DNA from: Nonomuraea aurantiaca
Lineage (GTDB): Bacteria; Actinomycetota; Actinomycetes; Streptosporangiales; Streptosporangiaceae
Length of the DNA stretch: 64,000 bases
Direction of reading: 5' to 3'
NCBI RefSeq assembly: GCF_020215705.1
Contig: NZ_JAIWNB010000007.1
Coordinates: 124,001 to 188,000 of the forward strand
The translations under genes were made by a program, and so were the position numbers. The notes under the pieces were generated by a model. That model worked only from the letters and a program-made list of their open reading frames with translations, was not told the DNA's origin and ran no database searches. This document shows positions 50,142 to 58,323 of the stretch, piece by piece; position 1 is the stretch's first letter; each line of letters begins with the position of its first letter.

Positions 50142-50927
50142 ATGACGACGACCCGCCGAGCGGTGCTGGCCGGATCTGCCGCGGTCGCGACCGGTGCCCT
50201 GCTGGGAGCGTCCGAGGCGCAGGCGGAAGCCAAGCCCAAACCCACCGTGGTGCTCGTGCACGGCGCGTTCGCCGATTCCTCCGGCTGGAACGACGTCAGC
50301 GCCAGGCTCATCCGCGAGAACCATCCGGTCATCGCCCCGGCGAATCCGCTGCGCGGCGTGGCCGCCGATTCCGCCTACCTGGCCTCCATTCTCGCCACGC
50401 TCAGCGGCCCGATCGTCCTGGCCGCGCACTCCTATGGCGGGATCGTCGTCACGAACGCCGCGACTGGTAACCCGAATGTGAAAGCGCTGGTCTACGTGGC
50501 CGCGTTCGCCCCTGACCAGGGTGAGTCGCTGCTGGATCTGCAGAACAGGTATCCGGGAAGCAAGCTCAATGAGGCGGCGCTGGACTTCCGTCCTTATGGT
50601 GATGGGCTCGTCGAGGGATACATCAAGAGGGAGGTATTCCACGACGTCTTCGCGGGGGACGTGCCGAGGGCGACCACCGACCTGATGCAGGCCGGCCAGC
50701 GGCCCGCTGACACGCGCACGCTCGGGGAGCCGTCCGGCGCCCCGGCGTGGAAGACCATTCCCTCCTATTACTTGATCGCCAGGAACGATCAAGTGCTCCC
50801 CGTCGCGGCCCAGCGGTTCATGGCGCGGCGGGCCGGGTCACGGGTCCACGAGGTCGGCGCCTCGCATGTCGCGATGATCTCGCAGCCCTCCGCGACTGCC
50901 GACCTCATCAGAAGCGCCGCGCGCTGA
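50142..50927 (+). CDS. Exported alpha/beta hydrolase
   Basis: A 261-residue protein with a twin-arginine-type signal (TTRRAVLAGSAAVATGALLG, cleavage near AQA-EA). The alpha/beta hydrolase core shows the oxyanion strand VVLVHGAFADSSGW, the nucleophile elbow LAAHSYGGIV (Ser), the acid in LIARNDQVLP (Asp) and the base in GASHVAMIS (His). It resembles esterases of the salicylate/methyl-ester or EstC type that are widespread in actinomycetes. ATG 50142 follows GAAAGGA. The substrate is unknown. Confidence 0.88.
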   Translation: MTTTRRAVLAGSAAVATGALLGASEAQAEAKPKPTVVLVHGAFADSSGWNDVSARLIRENHPVIAPANPLRGVAADSAYLASILATLSGPIVLAAHSYGGIVVTNAATGNPNVKALVYVAAFAPDQGESLLDLQNRYPGSKLNEAALDFRPYGDGLVEGYIKREVFHDVFAGDVPRATTDLMQAGQRPADTRTLGEPSGAPAWKTIPSYYLIARNDQVLPVAAQRFMARRAGSRVHEVGASHVAMISQPSATADLIRSAAR

Positions 50928-51019
50928 CGTCTCAAGGGGACGGCGATGCTTGAGCCGGCGGCCGGTCCCAGTGATGTGGCTCGCCCTACTGTTCCGGCCC
51001 GGTATGACGGAGGCACTAC

Positions 51020-51661
51020 ATGAACGACGGTGCGGCGCAGCGGGGGCCGGTCCTGAACGACGAGCAGTTCCGCCGGCTCGCCGCGTACGGGGAGGTGGAA
51101 CATGCCGAGGCCGGTCGGGATCTGTATGTGTCCGGCGACGACTCCTACGACTTCTTCCTGCTCCTGACGGCGACCGTGGACATCGTCCGGGACGCGACGG
51201 CGATCGAGCCGGAACGTCTGATCTTCCACGGTGGCGCCGATCTCGAGGCTGGGATGTCTTCCTACCTGACCGACCGAGTCCGTGCCCATTCCCGGATCCA
51301 GATCCACGCTGGTAGCACGGTCCGCGAACTGGCCGGAGATGACACCCTCACGTCGATTGTCGTCGAGAGGCCGGGCGAGCGGCCGGAACGGCTGGCTTGT
51401 CGCGCATTGTTCTGCTTCATCGGAGCCGACCCCGTGTCGGGCTGGCTGTCCGGCGTCGCCAAGGCCGACGACGGCTTCGTCCTCACGGACGGTCCGCTTC
51501 CCACCGGCTCGTCCGGCTCGCGCCTTCCGTTCCAGACGAGCGCTCCCCGGGTCTTCGCGGTTGGCGACCTCCGCTCGGGCTCGACGAAACGGGTGGCCAC
51601 GGCCGTCGGCGATGGCGCGAGCGCGGTCTCCTCCGTACACGTGGCGCTCACCGGCGACTGA
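51020..51661 (+). CDS. Internally deleted cNMP-binding / thioredoxin-reductase-like protein
   Basis: A 213-residue protein. Residues 1-72 are the front of a cyclic-nucleotide-binding domain (DEQFRRLAAYGEVEHAEAGR, YDFFLLLTATVDIVRDATA). Residues 73-213 are the end of a thioredoxin-reductase-like flavoprotein (ADLEAGMSSYLTDRV, RALFCFIGADPVSGWLSGV, FAVGDLRSGSTKRVATAVGD). Full-length relatives are about 550 residues. The rest of the cNMP barrel, the FAD GxGxxG, the NAD fold and the redox CxxC are all missing. The joint at about codon 71-74 is in frame. It is probably non-functional as an enzyme. ATG 51020, GGAGG site. Confidence 0.75.
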   Translation: MNDGAAQRGPVLNDEQFRRLAAYGEVEHAEAGRDLYVSGDDSYDFFLLLTATVDIVRDATAIEPERLIFHGGADLEAGMSSYLTDRVRAHSRIQIHAGSTVRELAGDDTLTSIVVERPGERPERLACRALFCFIGADPVSGWLSGVAKADDGFVLTDGPLPTGSSGSRLPFQTSAPRVFAVGDLRSGSTKRVATAVGDGASAVSSVHVALTGD

Positions 51662-51738
51662 CGTGTCCATCGCCCGTCCTGACCTCCATTGAACCGACGA
51701 TCAGCCCATGCGCAACCTGCGCCCTTAAGGAGCATCGA

Positions 51739-52245
51739 ATGCCAACTCGGGTGAACCGGCAGACCGTCGATCTGTCCGCCTATCCAGACCTCATCGTCCT
51801 TTACCTCGGCATGCGAGTGAATCGCCTGTACGGGATCCGGACCTTCTTCAGCTTCGGCCGGAAGATCAGTGGGTCGGTCGCGGGCAAGCCGGACGGGCTG
51901 CTGCTGCACGAGCCCGTGTACTACTCGTTCTTCCCGATGAACATGGGGATGCGCCAGTACTGGCGAGACCTGCCGTCGCTGCTCGCCTTCGCCCGGTCCG
52001 AGCCGCATCGGGAGTGGTGGCTGGCCTTCCTGCGGGACTCGGGCGGCACCGGTTTCTGGCACGAGACGTACTCGGTCAGGGGTGGCACGGAGGCCGTCTA
52101 CGACGACGTTCCCAAGCCGCTCGGGTTTGGCCGGTTCGCCGGAATTCGGCGCGCTCGTGGACCCATGTTCGGTTCCGCGGCCCGCTTGGGACGCTCCTAC
52201 GACGGCAGCCCGGTCCTGAGCGAGACGGATCTCTACGAGTCCTAG
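51739..52245 (+). CDS. DUF4188-family protein (monooxygenase-like fold)
   Basis: A 168-residue cytoplasmic protein of the DUF4188 family, thought to have a dimeric alpha-beta barrel fold. Visible hallmarks are VLYLGMRVNRLYGIRTFFSF near the start, MGMRQYWRDLPSLLAFARSE in the middle and GGTGFWHETYSVRGGTEAVY near the end. ATG 51739 follows TAAGGAG. Members often lie in detoxification neighbourhoods, but no reaction is proven. It stands 77 bp after the truncated flavoprotein on the same strand. Confidence 0.82.
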   Translation: MPTRVNRQTVDLSAYPDLIVLYLGMRVNRLYGIRTFFSFGRKISGSVAGKPDGLLLHEPVYYSFFPMNMGMRQYWRDLPSLLAFARSEPHREWWLAFLRDSGGTGFWHETYSVRGGTEAVYDDVPKPLGFGRFAGIRRARGPMFGSAARLGRSYDGSPVLSETDLYES

Positions 52246-52420
52246 TCGGCTCGAACCACACCAGCGACAGCCCGCCCACCCCTCTCCGCCTGGTCGGCCA
52301 CCACCCCGTCACGGCAGGTCCAGGATTGACGCCATCGCCGCGGTGTGACGGAACTGCCCGCGCAGCAGGTCTGGCCGTATAGTGACATCACGCGTCGTCC
52401 GTATCGATCAAAAGGGAGCT

Positions 52421-53416
52421 ATGGCCAAGGTCGGAATCAGTGACGTCGCCGCTCGTGCCGGGGTCAGCGAAGCGACCGTCAGCCGTGTGCTCAACCGTCG
52501 GGGTGTGGTCGCCGCCGGCACGCGCCGTGTCGTGGAGGACGCGATCCGCGAGCTGGGATACGACCGCGGCGGACAGAGTCAGCTCGTCATCGTCCTGACT
52601 CCGGGCCTCGCCCAGCCCTTCTTCGGCCGGCTCTGCGAGCTGATCGAGTCGGCGTTGGCCCCCCAGGGGTTCAAGGCCGTCGTGTGCTCCACGACGGTGG
52701 GCGGGTTGCAGGAGATCGACTTCATCACCTCCACCATGGATCTGGGCATCGCGGGCGCGGTCTTCGCCTCGGCGAGCAACACCCTGATCGGCGCGGACCC
52801 GGCACCATACCGGCTGCTGCAGGAACGCCAGATCCCGTTCGTCTCGATGAACGGCGCGATCGAGGGCCTCCCGGCCCCCAGCTTCTCCACGAATGACAAA
52901 GTGGCGGCGGCGCTGGCTGTCGAGCACCTGTGGAACCTCGGCCACCGCGACATCGGCATGATCGTCGGCCCGGTGGGCAACCGGCCCAGCGAGCGGCGCC
53001 TCGACGGTTTCGTCGAGGCGATGAGCTCGCGTGGCGTGGATGACCCGCGGCGACTCGTCGCGCGCCAGGTCTACAGCGTCGAGGGCGGAATGTCGGCCGC
53101 CGAGACCCTGCTCGACCAGGGTGCGACCGCGATCGTCGCCGCGAGCGACTACATGGCCCTGGGTGCGATTCGTACGGCTGGGCGCCGCGGCCTGTCCGTG
53201 CCGGGCGACGTGTCCGTCGTCGGATACGACGACTCCCAGATCATGGGATTCGTCGAACCGCCCCTGACGACGGTCCGGCAGCCGATCGAGCGGATCGCGC
53301 AGGCTATCTCCGCCACCATGGTGCATCTGGTCAACAGGCGGCCGGTGCCGGCGGGGGAGCTGATGTTCGACCCCGAGCTGATCATTCGCGGCTCGACGGC
53401 CGCCCCGCGCGCGTAG
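52421..53416 (+). CDS. LacI-family repressor of the alpha-galactoside operon
   Basis: A 331-residue regulator with the LacI helix-turn-helix and hinge (ISDVAARAGVSEATVSRVLN, GTRRVVEDAIRELGYD) and a periplasmic-binding-protein-like ligand domain (LVIVLTPGLAQPFFGRLCEL, GHRDIGMIVGPVGNRPSERR, SVVGYDDSQIMGFVEPPLTT). ATG 52421 follows AAAAGGGAG. It precedes the carbohydrate operon on the same strand by 328 bp and should repress it until a galactoside or galactose-related sugar binds. Confidence 0.9.
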   Translation: MAKVGISDVAARAGVSEATVSRVLNRRGVVAAGTRRVVEDAIRELGYDRGGQSQLVIVLTPGLAQPFFGRLCELIESALAPQGFKAVVCSTTVGGLQEIDFITSTMDLGIAGAVFASASNTLIGADPAPYRLLQERQIPFVSMNGAIEGLPAPSFSTNDKVAAALAVEHLWNLGHRDIGMIVGPVGNRPSERRLDGFVEAMSSRGVDDPRRLVARQVYSVEGGMSAAETLLDQGATAIVAASDYMALGAIRTAGRRGLSVPGDVSVVGYDDSQIMGFVEPPLTTVRQPIERIAQAISATMVHLVNRRPVPAGELMFDPELIIRGSTAAPRA

Positions 53417-53744
53417 ACAGTCGCCGATCGCGGCTCAACGGGCTGATCCGCTGCCGCTCGCTGATCGCCTGATTCACCGGATCCGCCCGATGTCGCCGAC
53501 GTGACGGCATCGGCGATCGTACCTGCTCACGGGGTGTGTTCTCCGCTGATGGCTGCCCGGACAAGCTGCTGGCTGCCCGGACAATGCGGGCTGCCTGCCG
53601 CCACGGCGGGCTGTGTGACTCCTGCCGAGCCCACGATGGACTGTCGCCCGGGACGCGGGCTCCCTGAGCGTGTGGCCATCTTGTAACGCACCGCGTTGCC
53701 CTACTGTTGACGTGTTTATGACGTGTATGTAACACTCGCTTTTC
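53417..53744. promoter_or_regulatory. Regulatory gap of the carbohydrate operon with TGACGTGT direct repeats
   Basis: No gene is seen in this 328-bp gap. At its end TGACGTGT occurs at 53708-53715 and again at 53719-53726, 11 bp apart, just ahead of ATG 53745. A looser dyad, GTGTT/AACAC, surrounds them (53712-53735). This is the best candidate operator for the LacI protein. Earlier, GGCTGCCCGGACAA is present twice near 53550-53585, probably a chance duplication. Confidence 0.45.
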
Positions 53745-55112
53745 ATGACGAGGCAGTCACCACCTGCGGCACCTGCCATACGGGCCGGACAAAATCACCC
53801 ACCATGGCACCTTCAGGTTGATTCGAGTATGCACGATCTTGTCGAATCTTTCATTTGGGCGTCACGTCGTTCGCGCGAGTGGGTGCAGACCGGACGGGAC
53901 CCGAGATATCTCCCGAGTTACTGGGCCGGTTTGACGGACCGGCCGATGTTCTATTCGCGAGACCTCGCCCACCAAATGCTCGGCGCGCATCTGCTGGGAC
54001 TGGACGCGGAGAACCTTTCGATGCTCCGGCACTTCGCCGGATCGGCGAACGGCGCCCGTGGCTGGTATTCGTTGTGGGCGTTCGACTTCGACGGCACGCC
54101 GGCCGCCATCGACTACCACTCGGATGACGACTTCGTACGGGAGATCCCGGCGCCATTCGAACTCGTCGAGAAGGCGGTCGAGCAATATCGCTGGACGGCG
54201 GATGACCGATTCCTGCTCGCTCCGGAGATCGCGGCGTTCGTGCGCAACACGATGACGTCGTTCGTCGACGCCCATGATCCCCTCGGGACGGGTGTCGCGG
54301 GCGAAGGCGGCAGCGGGGACATCTTCCGCGGAACGGCGACCTACAACGAGGGGGAGCAGCCACCGCACCTCCTGGTCGCCGCCGACGGGATCGCCAGCCA
54401 ATGGGCGGCGCACCTGGCGCTCGGCTCCATCACCTTCGACGAAGAGTTCGCCGCGTGGAACCGTGCGCGGGCCGAGCAGTTGGACGAGCACTTCTCGACA
54501 TTGTGGTGGTTGCCCGGCGACCAGCACTACACCGCGGGCTTCACCGCCGACGGACCGATCGGCGGGTTTCGACTGGAGAGCACATGGTTCCCCGCGCTCA
54601 AGGGGATCATGCGCGACGACCGGCGCTCGGCCGCGCATCTCGGCTTCCTCCGAGCCGGTCTCGCGGCGACGCCGCCGTCCAATATCGAGGCTTTCACCTA
54701 CCTTCCGGAGGCGTTCTTCCGGTACGGCTGGGACGACGAGGCGTTGCGGTGGATGCGATACCTCGCCGGCTCCAGGGCGGACTATCCCGAGGTGCCCTTC
54801 ACGCACGTCGCCCACGTCGCCGTCGGCCTGACCGGGCTGGAGCCGGGCGCCCAGGAGGGCGTCGTCCACACCCGCTCGCATCTTCCGGCCGGGGAGTGGA
54901 TCGAGGTCGGCGGAGTTCCCGTCGGTGGTTCCGTCGTCGGGCTGCGACACGAGGGCAGGGAGGCCACCGAGTTTCAGGTGACCGGCGGACCAGGCATGAC
55001 CTGGACCTCCACCTGGGACGACGGGCACGTCACCACGGTTGACGTGCCGAACGGTTCACGCGTACGCGCAGGCGCCGACGGCAGCGTCGTCGTGCTTCGC
55101 GGGCAGCGATAG
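53745..55112 (+). CDS. Six-hairpin glycosidase-like protein
   Basis: A 455-residue protein without signal peptide. The sequence looks like an (alpha/alpha)6-barrel hydrolase: aromatic-rich helices (LPSYWAGLTDRPMFYSRDLA, ARGWYSLWAFDFDGTPAAID), many Trp/Tyr/Asp positions and a beta-rich C-terminal cap (WIEVGGVPVGGSVVGLRHEG). I cannot assign a GH family. Operon position with two alpha-galactosidase-type enzymes points to cleavage of another linkage in the same glycan. ATG 53745 has no ribosome site; it may be leaderless, or ATG 53829 may be used. Confidence 0.65.
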   Translation: MTRQSPPAAPAIRAGQNHPPWHLQVDSSMHDLVESFIWASRRSREWVQTGRDPRYLPSYWAGLTDRPMFYSRDLAHQMLGAHLLGLDAENLSMLRHFAGSANGARGWYSLWAFDFDGTPAAIDYHSDDDFVREIPAPFELVEKAVEQYRWTADDRFLLAPEIAAFVRNTMTSFVDAHDPLGTGVAGEGGSGDIFRGTATYNEGEQPPHLLVAADGIASQWAAHLALGSITFDEEFAAWNRARAEQLDEHFSTLWWLPGDQHYTAGFTADGPIGGFRLESTWFPALKGIMRDDRRSAAHLGFLRAGLAATPPSNIEAFTYLPEAFFRYGWDDEALRWMRYLAGSRADYPEVPFTHVAHVAVGLTGLEPGAQEGVVHTRSHLPAGEWIEVGGVPVGGSVVGLRHEGREATEFQVTGGPGMTWTSTWDDGHVTTVDVPNGSRVRAGADGSVVVLRGQR

Positions 55113-55135
55113 ATCACTGACAAAGGAGAACCCCC

Positions 55136-56386
55136 TTGCACCGAAAGGCACTCGCTGCCGTCACCGCCGCCTCGTTCCTCGCGCTCGCCGCTTGCAGCAG
55201 TGAGCCCAGTGACGGAGGAGGCTCGGCCGGGACCACCACGATCAGCTACGCCTTCTGGGGGACCACCGACGAGGCCGCCACCATGAAGGCGATGATCGCG
55301 GCGTTCGAGAAGGCCAACCCGACGATCAAGGTCGAGCCCAACTGGATCCAGAGCGACTACGAGCAGAAGCTCCAGACGTCGATCGCCGGCGGCGACGCCC
55401 CGACCGTGTCGGAGATCTCCGACACCTCGCTGCCGAGCTTCGCCAACGCTTTCAAGCAGGTCGAGGTCGACAAGAGCGTCTACTACTCGCCGGCCGTCCA
55501 GAGGGCGGGGACGTTCGGCGGGGCCGACTACGCGGTGCCCTTCGTCGCGAAGAGCAAGGTCATGGCCATCGCCAAGGACGCCTTCGACAAGGCCGGCGTC
55601 GCCGTCCCGTCCGGCGCGACGCCGATGACCACCGCGGACTTCGTGGCCGCGGCCAAGAAGCTGACGTCCGGATCGGGCTCTAAGAAGGTTTATGGCTCCG
55701 CGCCCCTTTGGTACGACGGCTGGCTGATCGCGGAGGGCGGCTCGTACTACAGCGCGGACGGCAAGCAGTGCACGATGGGCAACCCCGACGGGATCCGCGC
55801 CGCCCAGACCGTGGTGGACGCCGTGAAGGCCGGCGGCTTCGCGCCCAACCAGGCCGACGCCCAGGGTCAGGACATGTTCCAGTGGCTCGCCGACGGCAAG
55901 CTCGCGATGCTGACCGACTTCGGCCCGTGGAACATCGCCAAGATCACCGCGTTGGACACCTCGAAGTTCCTCCTCGTGCCGATGCCCGGCAAGGGCGAGC
56001 CCATGGAGGTCGACAGCCTGGGCATCGCGAAGGACGCGAGCGAGGCGGAGACCGCCGCGGCGAAGACCTTCACGAAGTTCATGAGCTCGACCCCCGACGC
56101 GCAGAACCTGCTGGCCACGACGGAGTCCGCGCTCGGCATCCCCGTCATCAAGGGATCGCTCGACGCCTTCAAATCCATCGCCCCGAAGGTGAACCTGCAG
56201 GCCTTCATCGACGCCGTCACGAACGCGGTGACCACGCCCGCCGTCAAGGACAAGGTGCGGATCGAGAGCGCCTTCTCAGGTGACCTGAACTCGCGCACCG
56301 CGATCGGGTCCGGCACCGAGGATCCGGCCGTCGTGCTGCCGCAGCTTCAGGCCGAGTGCCAGAAGCTGCTGGACGCGGCGCAGTGA
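55136..56386 (+). CDS. Sugar ABC importer lipoprotein (family 1 solute-binding protein)
   Basis: A 416-residue binding protein with lipobox LALAAC and the family 1 layout (ISYAFWGTTDEAATMKAMIA, QKLQTSIAGGDAPTVSEISD, GKLAMLTDFGPWNIAKI). It should catch oligosaccharides outside the cell for the permeases downstream. The start is TTG 55136 after AAAGGAG, 23 bp behind the glycosidase-like gene. Confidence 0.92.
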   Translation: MHRKALAAVTAASFLALAACSSEPSDGGGSAGTTTISYAFWGTTDEAATMKAMIAAFEKANPTIKVEPNWIQSDYEQKLQTSIAGGDAPTVSEISDTSLPSFANAFKQVEVDKSVYYSPAVQRAGTFGGADYAVPFVAKSKVMAIAKDAFDKAGVAVPSGATPMTTADFVAAAKKLTSGSGSKKVYGSAPLWYDGWLIAEGGSYYSADGKQCTMGNPDGIRAAQTVVDAVKAGGFAPNQADAQGQDMFQWLADGKLAMLTDFGPWNIAKITALDTSKFLLVPMPGKGEPMEVDSLGIAKDASEAETAAAKTFTKFMSSTPDAQNLLATTESALGIPVIKGSLDAFKSIAPKVNLQAFIDAVTNAVTTPAVKDKVRIESAFSGDLNSRTAIGSGTEDPAVVLPQLQAECQKLLDAAQ

Positions 56387-56423
56387 CGGTAACCGAGCGG
56401 ATGGCGTAGAGGGGGATCGCGGC

Positions 56424-57485
56424 ATGTCAGGCATCATGGACGGGCTTGCGGGATTCCTCGAACGGCTGCACGTCGCCGAGGGCCTCAGGCCCATCCTCTC
56501 GCTGGTCATCATCTTGGCCATCGTGTTCGGCCTCATCGGCGCCGGTCTGTGGGGCGCCCTCCGGGCGCGCTGGATCTCGCGGAACACCGCCGCGTTCTGG
56601 CTCTTCGTCTCTCCGTGGATCGTCGGCTTCGTGATCTTCACAGGTGGGCCGATGGTGTACTCCCTGATCCTGTCCTTCATGGACTGGGACCTGATCGATC
56701 CGGCGAAGTTCACCGGGCTCGCCAACTACAAGGAAGCGCTCTCGGACCCCGCGCTCGGTCAGTCGATCAAGGTCACCCTGACGTACGCCGTCGTGAGCGT
56801 TCCCCTGCAGACGGTGCTCTCCCTGGGTGTCGCGCTCCTGATGAACGTCCGGGTCCGCGGGGTCAACGTGTTCCGGACCATCTGGTACCTGCCTTCGCTC
56901 GTGACGGGAGTGGCCCAGGCGGTGCTGTTCATCTGGGTCTTCCACCCCAGTTACGGCCTGGTCAACGGGCTGCTCCGGCTGTTCGGCGTCGACGGACCCA
57001 AGTGGCTCTTCGACGCCGACTGGGCCCTGCCCGCGGTGATTCTCATGAGCCTCTGGACGGTCGGCGGGAACATGATCATCTATCTCGCCGGTCTGCAGGA
57101 CGTACCGAAGAGCCTCTATGAGGCGGCCGCGATCGACGGCGCCGGGCGCCGGCACTCGTTGTGGCACATCACGCTTCCCCAGGTGAGCCCCGTCATCTTC
57201 TTCAACGTGGTCACGGGTCTCATCGGGGCGATGCAGACCTTTACCCAGGGCTACGTGGTCACGCACAACGGGGGCGGCCCGTCCGACTCGCTCCTCTTCT
57301 ACGTCCTGTACCTGTACCAGAACGCGTTCTCCTTCTTTCAGATGGGATACGCGTCCGCCCTGGCCTGGATCCTGTTCGCCATGATCATGGTGCTCACGGC
57401 GCTGGTGTTCCGGGGGAGCGCCTTCTGGGTCTACTACGAATCGCAACGGCCGAAGGAGCGGAGACGGCGTGTCCATGTCAGCTAG
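56424..57485 (+). CDS. Sugar ABC importer permease (MalF type)
   Basis: A 353-residue permease. An N-terminal span (LSLVIILAIVFGLIGAGLWG) is added in front of the usual six. The core begins FWLFVSPWIVGFVIFTGGPM, and the EAA loop is SLYEAAAIDGAGRRHSLWHI. It pairs with the MalG-type subunit, whose start lies inside its last codons. No ATPase gene is present in the operon, so a shared MsiK-type ATPase is expected (family knowledge from actinomycetes). Confidence 0.92.
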   Translation: MSGIMDGLAGFLERLHVAEGLRPILSLVIILAIVFGLIGAGLWGALRARWISRNTAAFWLFVSPWIVGFVIFTGGPMVYSLILSFMDWDLIDPAKFTGLANYKEALSDPALGQSIKVTLTYAVVSVPLQTVLSLGVALLMNVRVRGVNVFRTIWYLPSLVTGVAQAVLFIWVFHPSYGLVNGLLRLFGVDGPKWLFDADWALPAVILMSLWTVGGNMIIYLAGLQDVPKSLYEAAAIDGAGRRHSLWHITLPQVSPVIFFNVVTGLIGAMQTFTQGYVVTHNGGGPSDSLLFYVLYLYQNAFSFFQMGYASALAWILFAMIMVLTALVFRGSAFWVYYESQRPKERRRRVHVS

Positions 57486-58323
57486 CGCAGAGGGAGCGCG
57501 ACCCCGGCCGCTCGGGCCAAGGATCTTCGCGCTCACCCTGCTCGTGGTCGGGTCCGTTGTCTTCATCTACCCCTTCCTCTGGATGATCGCGACCGCGCTG
57601 CGGACGCAGGCGGGCGTGTCGCAGGGAGGGGTGTCGCTCTGGCCCGTCCAGTGGCAGTGGTCCAACTTCTCCGACGGTCTCGGGTCGTTCCCCTTCTGGA
57701 CCTACCTGCGCAACTCGGTGCTGAGCACGCTCGTCCCGGTCGTCGCGGTGGTCTTCTCGTCCTCGCTCATCGGGTTCGCGTTCGCGCGGATCCGGGTCCG
57801 GGGCTCCGGGGTGCTGTTCGCGATCGTGCTGTCGACGATGTTGCTTCCCGGGGAGGTGACGATCGTCCCGCAGTTCATTCTCTTCAAGAATCTCGACATG
57901 ATCGACACGCTGTGGCCGATCATCGTCCCGACTTTTTTCGGCTCCTCGTTCTTCATCTTTCTGTACCGGCAGTTCTATTTGCGATTGCCGGACGCGCTGA
58001 CGGATGCCGCCCTCATCGACGGCGCGGGCTGGTTCCGCATCTGGTTCTCGATATATCTGCCGCTTTCCCGGCCCATCGTCATCGCGACCGCGGTGTTGCA
58101 GTTCATGTCCTACTGGAACAACTTCTTCCAGGCCGCGATCTACCTTTCGACGGAACGGTGGAAGACGCTTCCGCTCGCTCTGGCGGGTTTCCAGTCCGTG
58201 CACGACACGAACACGCCACTGTTGATGGCCACCGCCCTGGTGGTGACCCTTCCGTGCGTTCTTCTTTTCTTCTTCGCGCAGCGCCACATCATCGGCGGAA
58301 TATCATTCACGGGGATCAAATGA
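57469..58323 (+). CDS. Sugar ABC importer permease (MalG type)
   Basis: A 284-residue permease with a first span IFALTLLVVGSVVFIYPFLW and EAA loop TDAALIDGAGWFRIWFSIYL, ending FFFAQRHIIGGISFTGIK as is typical. GTG 57469 overlaps the MalF-type gene by 17 bp, and the stop overlaps the GH36-like start by four bases. Confidence 0.92.
   Translation: MSMSASAEGARPRPLGPRIFALTLLVVGSVVFIYPFLWMIATALRTQAGVSQGGVSLWPVQWQWSNFSDGLGSFPFWTYLRNSVLSTLVPVVAVVFSSSLIGFAFARIRVRGSGVLFAIVLSTMLLPGEVTIVPQFILFKNLDMIDTLWPIIVPTFFGSSFFIFLYRQFYLRLPDALTDAALIDGAGWFRIWFSIYLPLSRPIVIATAVLQFMSYWNNFFQAAIYLSTERWKTLPLALAGFQSVHDTNTPLLMATALVVTLPCVLLFFFAQRHIIGGISFTGIK

Noticed and set aside
53550..53600. Inverted or direct repeat as LacI operator in the middle of the gap
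   Set aside because: The duplicated GGCTGCCCGGACAA lacks dyad symmetry and is far from the start. The TGACGTGT pair near 53710 is the better candidate.
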